Shown here one piece after another: positions 1-5,127 of a stretch of 9,859 nucleotides of DNA (the first letter of the stretch is position 1; each line of letters starts with the position of its first letter). Origin of the DNA: an uncultured Collinsella sp. (GTDB taxonomy: Bacteria > Actinomycetota > Coriobacteriia > Coriobacteriales > Coriobacteriaceae); NCBI GenBank assembly GCA_958346165.1, contig CATVQO010000048.1:1-9859 (forward strand). The letters are read 5' to 3'. The position numbers and the translations under genes were made by a program. The notes beneath the pieces were generated by a model that made no database searches, was not told the origin of the DNA, and saw only the letters and a list, made by a program, of their open reading frames with translations.

Positions 1-71
1 CGCATGCGCACCGCAAGCGGCGCATTCTGAAAGGAACGCTCGCGCGTCGAAGCAGAAAAAAGGTCGTCCAT
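1..71 (-). CDS. rarA: Start of a RarA/MgsA-like AAA+ ATPase (partial, runs off left edge)
   Basis: Only the first 23 codons are in the window. They read MDDLFSASTRERSFQNAPLA followed by VRM. The pattern of MDDLF, a polar stretch and then APLAVRMR is typical of the N-terminus of replication-associated recombination protein A (RarA/MgsA, WRNIP1 family), where APLAxRMRP precedes the AAA+ ATPase domain. RarA acts at stalled replication forks. The frame stays open to position 1. I chose the ATG at 69-71, which has a GGGA sequence 5 nt upstream. An in-frame ATG at 75-77 would add two residues (MA) but has GGG directly against it. The Walker motifs lie outside the window, so the call rests on a short N-terminal match only. 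Confidence 0.6.
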   Translation of the reverse strand, partial: MDDLFSASTRERSFQNAPLAVRM

Positions 72-110
72 AGCCATCCCGTGTATCAATCAAAAACGTT
101 TTCCACTAAC

Positions 111-116
111 AGTATA
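111..116 (-). promoter_or_regulatory. Candidate -10 box for the rarA-like gene
   Basis: The minus strand reads TATACT here, five of six matches to TATAAT. It lies about 40 nt upstream of the ATG at 71, in the 60-nt gap after the dGTPase gene. I see no good -35 hexamer 16-18 nt upstream. A small hairpin at 127-142 (ACGAAC, 4-nt loop, GTTCGT) overlaps the preceding stop codon but has no T tract. The rarA-like gene may therefore be read both from here and by readthrough. Confidence 0.35.
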
Positions 117-131
117 CCGAATTAATACGAA

Positions 132-1379
132 CTACCGTTCGTTAATATAGGTACGGTGCGGAAACTCCAGACCAGGGAACAGCTTGCTCGTCAGCTCGCA
201 GAAATAACCGTCCGTCATGCTCGCGATATAATCCACCACGGCTTGATCCTTGTCGTCCTGCCAGGCATAGGTGCGATCATAGTAGGAAAGCTGCTGCTCA
301 ATGCGCGAAATATGGTGCTTAAAGATGTAAGAGGACTCGTCGCCACTGTTTAGATCCCGCAGGCAACGGTCGTAGAGCTTTACGAACGCCTCGCGCAGCT
401 CCGCCTCGGAATCGCCTTCGATACCGCCCTTGCTATAGATCTTCTCGTAGTTCTCGCGCTTGGCTCGGCGAATTTCCTCAAACAGGTCCTCGCTCATCTC
501 GATGCGCGGCTTACCATAGCTGTGCTCAACGATATCGATAGAGGCATGCGTGAGGATCCAACTGTTGTAGGCACCGCCCCGGCCATCATCAAAAGCGTCG
601 GGCGAAAGCAGGCCCGCCGCGATCGCATCCTGACGGTCACGACCGACGTAGGCAAGAATATCCGAGATGCGAACGACGCAGCCCTCGAGCGTCATGGGAC
701 GCAGATGCTCAATTGCGCTATAGCCCGTGGCAATGCAATCCTCAACCGTCTGGTCAAACTGGTCAAAGGAGCCCATGTCCGAGAGCTCAAACACACGCTG
801 CTCGTACTCGCCGTTATGGCATAGCACGCCGTCGAGCGTCTGGAGCGACACGTTGCGGCCATACAACGCGTCGAGCACGCGGACCGACTGCACGTTATGG
901 AAAAAATAACGCCCCGTACGCTCGTGATAGATATCGTTGAGGAAGCGCTCGCCGGAATGGCCGAAAGGCGTGTGTCCCAAGTCGTGGCCCAGGCCAATCG
1001 CCTCGATCAGATCGCAATTGAGCCCCAGGGCGCGACCGATATCGCGCGCAATGCGCGAGACAAGCTGCACGTGCAAACCGCGGCGTGACAAATCGTCATT
1101 GCTACGAAAGCTAAAGACCTGCGTTTTGCCCGCATACCGGGTGTAAGCCGGAAGATGAAGTATCTTTTCGGTATCGCGCATAAACGCCGGACGCATAAGC
1201 GTGCCTTTGTCGGTAGTGCGATCAATACGACGAATGACCTGATCATCGTTGCAACGATACGGGTTGACATAGCCCGAAGCACGATCGGCGGCAATGCGCT
1301 CGACAAGCTCGGGCGACAACGCTGAGGGAATACGGTCCATGCGCGCCTTAATGACGGCCGTTTCTTGATTAGATTCCAT
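132..1379 (-). CDS. dgt: dGTP triphosphohydrolase-like HD-domain protein
   Basis: This is a 415-residue HD-superfamily phosphohydrolase of the deoxyguanosinetriphosphate triphosphohydrolase family. Members hydrolyse dNTPs to deoxynucleoside and triphosphate in the cytoplasm and help control dNTP pools. The metal-binding HD signature is complete: His103 (in RRGLHVQLVSRIAR), His132-Asp133 (GLGHDLGHTPFGHSGE) and Asp240 (VRISDILAYVGRD). The family segment KTQVFSF precedes it. The frame extends nine codons further upstream, but AAGGAG at 1386-1391 sits 6 nt before the ATG at 1377-1379, so I use that start. The gene lies 31 nt behind the prepilin-peptidase-like gene and is probably co-transcribed with it. 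The exact nucleotide preference cannot be read from sequence. Confidence 0.92.
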   Translation of the reverse strand: MESNQETAVIKARMDRIPSALSPELVERIAADRASGYVNPYRCNDDQVIRRIDRTTDKGTLMRPAFMRDTEKILHLPAYTRYAGKTQVFSFRSNDDLSRRGLHVQLVSRIARDIGRALGLNCDLIEAIGLGHDLGHTPFGHSGERFLNDIYHERTGRYFFHNVQSVRVLDALYGRNVSLQTLDGVLCHNGEYEQRVFELSDMGSFDQFDQTVEDCIATGYSAIEHLRPMTLEGCVVRISDILAYVGRDRQDAIAAGLLSPDAFDDGRGGAYNSWILTHASIDIVEHSYGKPRIEMSEDLFEEIRRAKRENYEKIYSKGGIEGDSEAELREAFVKLYDRCLRDLNSGDESSYIFKHHISRIEQQLSYYDRTYAWQDDKDQAVVDYIASMTDGYFCELTSKLFPGLEFPHRTYINER

Positions 1380-1385
1380 GGCATG

Positions 1386-1391
1386 CTCCTT
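1386..1391 (-). promoter_or_regulatory. Ribosome binding site that sets the dgt start
   Basis: The minus strand reads AAGGAG, 6 nt before ATG at 1379. It would lie inside the coding region if the in-frame ATG at 1406 were used, so it favours the shorter protein beginning MESNQ. Confidence 0.75.
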
Positions 1392-1410
1392 AAGAAGGAT
1401 GCGCAATCGG

Positions 1411-1833
1411 TTACAAAGTGCAGCCCACGACCTCGATTATGGCAAAAATCGGCACTAAAAACGGGAGCAATGGCAGGGAGCGCGATTTTGTGAAGAGGCA
1501 GGAAAGGGCCAGAGCCAGGAGTGCGACGGCAAATGCCACGATGCCACCCATAGGGTCGAGCGTGCAAAGCGCGAAGAGCGCCTTGGCATCCCCCATGCCG
1601 ATGCCCGGGATTTGGCGAAGACGACGCCAGAGGGACTCAGCCAGCACGAGAGCAAGATACACAATGACGGCAAGACCCGCGTGGTCAAGCGCTGTGTTCA
1701 AACCGAGGTCGAGCCAGACGCCTGCAAGAGCCGCCACCGCACATGCGCCGGCAAGCCCATTGGGAAACCGTCGCTCTCGGGCATCAATTGCCACGCCGGC
1801 AAAGATGCAAATCCAAAACGGGATATAGACCAT
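1411..1833 (-). CDS. Type IV prepilin peptidase-like (A24 family) membrane protein
   Basis: This is a 140-residue, very hydrophobic protein with the two aspartate signatures of A24 peptidases. Asp17 lies in the segment AGVAIDARERRFPNGL, matching the family's D-x(n)-R-x-(I/F)-PN, and Asp82 lies in GIGMGDAKAL, matching GxGxGDxK. The C-terminal LPLLPFLVPIF resembles the family's PFGPFL segment. About five hydrophobic stretches are visible. It lacks the N-terminal methyltransferase-type domain of full PilD/TadV-type enzymes, so it is a minimal peptidase core similar in size to TadV/CpaA or FlaK-type proteins. The frame is open 15 codons upstream, but GAGGAGG at 1840-1846 lies 6 nt before the ATG at 1831-1833. 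No pilin or secretion genes are nearby. It lies downstream of the glycosyltransferase terminator and upstream of dgt. Confidence 0.8.
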   Translation of the reverse strand: MVYIPFWICIFAGVAIDARERRFPNGLAGACAVAALAGVWLDLGLNTALDHAGLAVIVYLALVLAESLWRRLRQIPGIGMGDAKALFALCTLDPMGGIVAFAVALLALALSCLFTKSRSLPLLPFLVPIFAIIEVVGCTL

Positions 1834-1839
1834 CGGACG

Positions 1840-1846
1840 CCTCCTC
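1840..1846 (-). promoter_or_regulatory. Ribosome binding site of the A24 peptidase-like gene
   Basis: The minus strand reads GAGGAGG, 6 nt before ATG at 1833. This is a near-perfect Shine-Dalgarno and supports the start at MVYIPF over the upstream in-frame start at 1878, which would lie inside the terminator hairpin. Confidence 0.8.
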
Positions 1847-1865
1847 GAGCTGCATCGCAAAAGCA

Positions 1866-1906
1866 AAAACCACCACAAAGGTGCCTGTCCCCTTTGCGGT
1901 GGTTTT
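1866..1906 (-). terminator. Repeat hairpin copy 1, intrinsic terminator after the glycosyltransferase gene
   Basis: The minus-strand RNA forms AAAACCACC, a G-U wobble, then CAAAGG paired with CCTTTG and GGTGGTTTT around a 9-nt loop, GGACAGGCA. It continues into T-rich sequence (TTTTTGCTTTTG). It begins 8 nt after the TAA stop of the glycosyltransferase gene at 1915. It is 39/41 identical to the element at 9508-9548. An additional ACCACCACC tract lies directly upstream (about 1906-1914) and could pair in an alternative register. Confidence 0.82.
1866..1906 (-). repeat. Dispersed palindromic repeat, copy 1 (GGGGACAGGCACC core)
   Basis: This is a 41-nt imperfect palindrome. Compared with copy 2 it differs only at repeat positions 10 (G instead of A) and 31 (G instead of C). 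Both copies keep the core GGGGACAGGCACC unchanged and the same orientation relative to the gene they follow. Confidence 0.85.
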
Positions 1907-1914
1907 GGTGGTGG

Positions 1915-3210
1915 TTATTTGGCGCCTTGCATGACCTCGTCGAGGGTGACGTTTACGGCATGCTGGGTAGGAACCCAGTCGACCTTCAGGAACAGCGCGG
2001 CCACCGTGATGGGGATATAGCTGAACATAAAGATCGGGAAGGTAAACAGGTTAGTCACCAGACGCCACTTTTGCGCGCAGTGAATATGCTTGTACTCAAA
2101 GATAGTCGTGAGCAGCGCCAGGATAAAGAAGGTCTGGTACATCATGGCAAAGGTCATAATGAGCGACGCGGCACAGGCCTGCATCTCGACTTCGGTAGCC
2201 AAAAAGCCGTGCGAGAGTCCACCCACGATCAGGAACGTCGCATTGGCGAGCATCGAGATGAGCGACAGCAGCATACCCGGGGCGATCGTCATGAACATGT
2301 CGTAGGCGGCAAAGCGATGGTAGCGGAACGTCGATTTGACAAGATGCTTGCCATAGGTAAAAAAGACCTGGTAGAAGCCCTTGGTCCAGCGCATGCGCTG
2401 TTTCCAGGATGCCTTGAACGTCACGGGCTGTTCGTCAAAGAACTCCGCCGGCGCATAGCCAATGCGAATGCCGTGAATGGCGCAGAACGTGGTGAACTGA
2501 ATATCCTCGGTCAGCGTGTGGAACTGCCAGCCGTGCATGCCCTCGATAACACTGGCGGAGATGAGGTAGCCCGAACCCGAGACAGCGCAAGAAGTCTTGC
2601 AGATATTGCGCGCGTTGTTGAGAAAGCGCGCCTCGCGCAAATACCAGGTAGCATTAGCTGCCGAGATCCACGAGCTGCCAAAGTTCTTGGAGTTGCGATA
2701 GCTCGTGACCACATGGAATCCCTGGTCAAAGGCATCGTTCATCTTGGACACGTAATCGCGGGATATGACGTTATCAGCATCGAAAATAAAGTAGCCCTCA
2801 AACGTGTCGGGATACTCGTTAAGGATGCGGTCAAAACCAAAGTCCATGACCCAGCTCTTACCCTTGCGGGCCAGGTCGTTGCGCTCATAAACGATGGCGC
2901 CCGCCTCGCGCGCGAGCTGCGCCGTGTTGTCGGTGCAGGCATCGGCGACCACGAAGACCTCGATAAGCTCGGACGGATAATCCTGGTCCTTGATGGAGCG
3001 AACGAGGTTGGCAATCACGGCCTCCTCATTATGCGCCGCGATAAAGAAAGCATAGCGATGGAGTTTTTTGGCCTTAGGAGGCGCGACCTCGCCACGAAGA
3101 GCGCCAATGACAAAGAAGACCACCTGGTACAGAAAGCAGACCGTGAGCAGCGTGACGACAATCTGGTTGAAGATCACAATGGGTGTGTTGGTTTGTAAAA
3201 AGGCGAGCAT
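1915..3210 (-). CDS. Membrane glycosyltransferase family 2 (BcsA/HasA-like processive type)
   Basis: This 431-residue protein transfers a sugar from a nucleotide-sugar donor at the membrane; polymer and donor are unknown. An N-terminal transmembrane segment (about 11-38) is followed by a GT-A catalytic domain. That domain starts FFIAAHNEE and carries the DxD donor/metal motif Asp144-Ala-Asp146, the acceptor-side TED (Thr234-Glu235-Asp236) and QRMRW (271-275, the QxxRW motif). Three C-terminal membrane stretches follow (about 302-335, 345-372 and 386-408). The order D, D, TED, QxxRW is typical of cellulose, hyaluronan and poly-N-acetylglucosamine synthase cores. All catalytic motifs are intact. 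It begins at ATG 3208-3210 with GGGAG 5 nt upstream. No other polysaccharide gene (c-di-GMP domain, deacetylase, export channel) is in the window, so the product cannot be named. It sits 82 nt after the rluD-like gene. Confidence 0.9.
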   Translation of the reverse strand: MLAFLQTNTPIVIFNQIVVTLLTVCFLYQVVFFVIGALRGEVAPPKAKKLHRYAFFIAAHNEEAVIANLVRSIKDQDYPSELIEVFVVADACTDNTAQLAREAGAIVYERNDLARKGKSWVMDFGFDRILNEYPDTFEGYFIFDADNVISRDYVSKMNDAFDQGFHVVTSYRNSKNFGSSWISAANATWYLREARFLNNARNICKTSCAVSGSGYLISASVIEGMHGWQFHTLTEDIQFTTFCAIHGIRIGYAPAEFFDEQPVTFKASWKQRMRWTKGFYQVFFTYGKHLVKSTFRYHRFAAYDMFMTIAPGMLLSLISMLANATFLIVGGLSHGFLATEVEMQACAASLIMTFAMMYQTFFILALLTTIFEYKHIHCAQKWRLVTNLFTFPIFMFSYIPITVAALFLKVDWVPTQHAVNVTLDEVMQGAK

Positions 3211-3247
3211 GCAGGCTCCCGAGAACGCGTTACGTAAACAACCGTAT

Positions 3248-3274
3248 ATCTTACCGCAGGCTAATCGAGTTCAA
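3248..3274 (-). promoter_or_regulatory. Weak candidate promoter before the glycosyltransferase gene
   Basis: In the 82-nt gap between the rluD-like gene and the glycosyltransferase gene, the minus strand has TTGAAC (3269-3274) and TAAGAT (3248-3253). They are separated by 15 nt, which is shorter than ideal. There is no terminator hairpin in the gap, so readthrough from lspA-rluD is equally possible. Confidence 0.25.
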
Positions 3275-3292
3275 GAAACCACCTAATACTGG

Positions 3293-4306
3293 CTAGACTT
3301 CGAGAAGACCGAGCTGCGGAACAATTTCATCTCCAATGGCCGTGCGACCGAGCGAGCGCGGAGCCAGATCGTCGAGAACCGCAGCGAGATCCCACGGCAA
3401 CTCGTCGCGGCACTCAATGCGCTCCCCCGTCACGGGATGGTCGAACGCCACGCGCCAGGAATGAAGGAACTGCCTGGTCAGGCCCTGGTCGGCGCGCGCA
3501 TCGCACTTGCCGTAGAGTGGATCGCCCACGCAGGCGTGGTTGATATGACGCATATGCACGCGAATCTGATGTGTGCGGCCCGTAAACAGGTGGCACTCGA
3601 CGAGCGTATAGCCGTCGTCAAAACGCGTGGAATCGAAGCGCTCGAGGACCTTAAAGGTCGTAATGGCCTGGCGCGCGAAAGGATCGTCCGAAACCGCCAT
3701 CTTGACACGGTCACGCGTAGAACGGGCAATGCCGGTGTTAATGGTGCCCTCATCCATAGCGATATGTCCGTGAACGAGCGTGATATAGCGACGATCGAGC
3801 GTGCGCGTGCGAATGAGATTTTGGAGTGCGCGCTGCGTGTCGTCGTCTTTTGCCGCAAGCATGAGGCCCGAGGTATCGCGATCTAAACGATGCACGATGC
3901 CGGGGCGGTCCTCACCCTGCACGGTACCCAGATGGTCAATGCCGCAGTGGTAGACCAGAGCGTTCGCAAGCGTGCCGCTCTCGTGGCCATGGGCGGGATG
4001 GCACACCAGGCCGCGCTGCTTGGAGAGCACGATGAGGTAGTCGTCCTCGTAACGGATATCGAGGGGGATGGCCTCGGGAATCACATCAGTGGGATCATGC
4101 GGCTCGGGCAGGTCGACCGAGATACGGTCACCGGAGTGCACAGCATATTTTTTTGATAGGCAGGTCTCGCCGTTCACGATTACGGCGCCGCCCTCGATCA
4201 GATGCGCGCAGGCAGAGCGCGTGGGGCAGCCGTCGTTGGCACCCAGAAAGGCGTCGAGACGCTGGCCAGAGCAATCGTCGGCAACAAGAATATGGATGTC
4301 GGCCAT
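3293..4306 (-). CDS. rluD: RluD/RluA-family 23S rRNA pseudouridine synthase
   Basis: This 337-residue protein isomerises specific uridines in RNA to pseudouridine; RluD-type members act on helix 69 of 23S rRNA. An N-terminal S4 RNA-binding domain (about 15-65, GQRLDAFLG...GGAVIVNGE) is followed by the catalytic domain. That domain contains GIVHRLDRDTSGLML with the catalytic aspartate Asp142 (HRLD) and the later family segment GRTHQIRVHMRHI. Length and domain order match RluD and Bacillus YlyB. The ATG at 4304-4306 overlaps the lspA stop by one base (TAATG), indicating translational coupling, with AAAGGA about 10 nt upstream. The lspA-pseudouridine synthase pair is a widespread arrangement. 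The exact target uridines are inferred from the family only. Confidence 0.92.
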   Translation of the reverse strand: MADIHILVADDCSGQRLDAFLGANDGCPTRSACAHLIEGGAVIVNGETCLSKKYAVHSGDRISVDLPEPHDPTDVIPEAIPLDIRYEDDYLIVLSKQRGLVCHPAHGHESGTLANALVYHCGIDHLGTVQGEDRPGIVHRLDRDTSGLMLAAKDDDTQRALQNLIRTRTLDRRYITLVHGHIAMDEGTINTGIARSTRDRVKMAVSDDPFARQAITTFKVLERFDSTRFDDGYTLVECHLFTGRTHQIRVHMRHINHACVGDPLYGKCDARADQGLTRQFLHSWRVAFDHPVTGERIECRDELPWDLAAVLDDLAPRSLGRTAIGDEIVPQLGLLEV

Positions 4307-4905
4307 TAACGCTCATTCCTTTCGCGAATCTTGCGGGCACGCTCCCCACGCTGCTTGGCTTTGCGCTTGGCGCGGGCCTCATCACGGGCATTGAGCTCGG
4401 CAGTCGCATCGACTTCGCGGGCCGCAGGGCTCAAGAACATGTAGCCGATGAGGGCAAGCACAACGCCTACGGTGATGCCGATATCGGCCACGTTAAAGAC
4501 GGGAAAGTCGATGAAGGTGGTGGCAATAAAATCGGTCACAAAGCCAAAAGTCAGACGGTCGATCGCGTTGCCAATGGCGCCGCCCGCGACCATAGCCATG
4601 CCCACAACCTCCAAGCGAGCAAGCTGGGGCGCGCGAAGCAAGTACACGGCAATAGCGATAATGACCGCCAACGCCAGCACGGCAAACGCGATGCCATGCC
4701 CCTCGCCCATGCTAAAGGCAGCACCGATATTGCGGACAAATAGAAAGTCGATCACACCGGGGATAACAGTCACATGCAAAGCGTCGCCCGCGGCACGAAC
4801 CGCAAGCTTGGTCAGCTGGTCAACAAGCAGCACAACCAGCGCCACCCCACCAGCAACACCCAACCGCCAACGCAAAGGCGGCGTCATATCCCCAGCACGA
4901 CCCAA
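4306..4905 (-). CDS. lspA: Lipoprotein signal peptidase II with basic C-terminal tail
   Basis: This inner-membrane aspartyl protease removes the signal peptide from prolipoproteins after lipidation of the conserved cysteine. The signatures are complete: DQLTK (from Asp29), VRNIGAAFS (Asn59), GGAIGNAIDR with catalytic Asp116, and FPVFNVADIGITVG with catalytic Asp141. Four hydrophobic segments are visible (about 15-30, 70-90, 98-115 and 140-158). The protein is 199 residues; most LspA proteins are about 150-170. The excess is a tail of about 40 residues after the last membrane segment (from Ser159), rich in Arg, Lys, Glu and Ala and likely helical. The start is a TTG at 4903-4905, preceded by AGGGGA at 5-nt spacing. 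The alternative ATG at 4885-4887 has its G-rich stretch only 2 nt away. Confidence 0.93.
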   Translation of the reverse strand: MGRAGDMTPPLRWRLGVAGGVALVVLLVDQLTKLAVRAAGDALHVTVIPGVIDFLFVRNIGAAFSMGEGHGIAFAVLALAVIIAIAVYLLRAPQLARLEVVGMAMVAGGAIGNAIDRLTFGFVTDFIATTFIDFPVFNVADIGITVGVVLALIGYMFLSPAAREVDATAELNARDEARAKRKAKQRGERARKIRERNER

Positions 4906-4910
4906 ATCAA

Positions 4911-4916
4911 TCCCCT
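4911..4916 (-). promoter_or_regulatory. Ribosome binding site supporting a TTG start for lspA
   Basis: The minus strand reads AGGGGA, 5 nt before TTG at 4905. It is the best-placed Shine-Dalgarno in the region. The downstream ATG at 4887 has GGGG at only 2-nt spacing. Confidence 0.6.
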
Positions 4917-4957
4917 ACCCTCAAGAACATCGAATTCCGTTTAACGCAATTAACCAT

Positions 4958-4963
4958 CTTATA
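4958..4963 (-). promoter_or_regulatory. Candidate -10 box for lspA-rluD
   Basis: The minus strand reads TATAAG, five of six matches to TATAAT, about 53 nt upstream of the lspA TTG and downstream of the ileS terminator. Because ileS ends at a strong terminator, lspA should need its own promoter here. The -35 position is poorly conserved (GTCGTG at 17-nt spacing), so this is a candidate only. The rest of the 4906-5127 gap holds the terminator and nothing else I can identify. Confidence 0.35.
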
Positions 4964-5024
4964 TTGCCACACGCAGAGCGCACGACATATTCGCTAACGC
5001 CAGATAAATAACCAGCATAAAAAG

Positions 5025-5057
5025 AAAGCCGCATTCCGAAAAACAGAATGCCGCTTT
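5025..5057 (-). terminator. Intrinsic terminator of ileS (potentially bidirectional)
   Basis: A 14-bp stem (minus strand AAAGCGGCATTCTG with CGGAATGCGGCTTT; one G/G mismatch and one wobble) encloses a 5-nt T loop. On the minus strand it is followed by CTTTTT. It lies about 70 nt after the ileS stop. The plus strand also shows a short T run after the stem (TTTTATTC), but no plus-strand gene ends here. Confidence 0.88.
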
Positions 5058-5127
5058 TATTCAGCGGAGCAAATGGGCCGAAGGCGTCCAAATTCTCCCA
5101 ATAACTAAAATGCCGAGTTACCGTGCC

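Noticed and set aside
127..142. Small hairpin ACGAAC-loop-GTTCGT over the dgt stop codon
   Set aside because: It has only six pairs, no T tract on either strand and overlaps the stop codon, so it is too weak to call a terminator.
1612..3198. Open plus-strand frame of 528 codons antisense to the glycosyltransferase gene and the A24 gene
   Set aside because: It crosses two real minus-strand genes and the terminator hairpin between them, which no single gene would do. The product has no motif or hydrophobic pattern.
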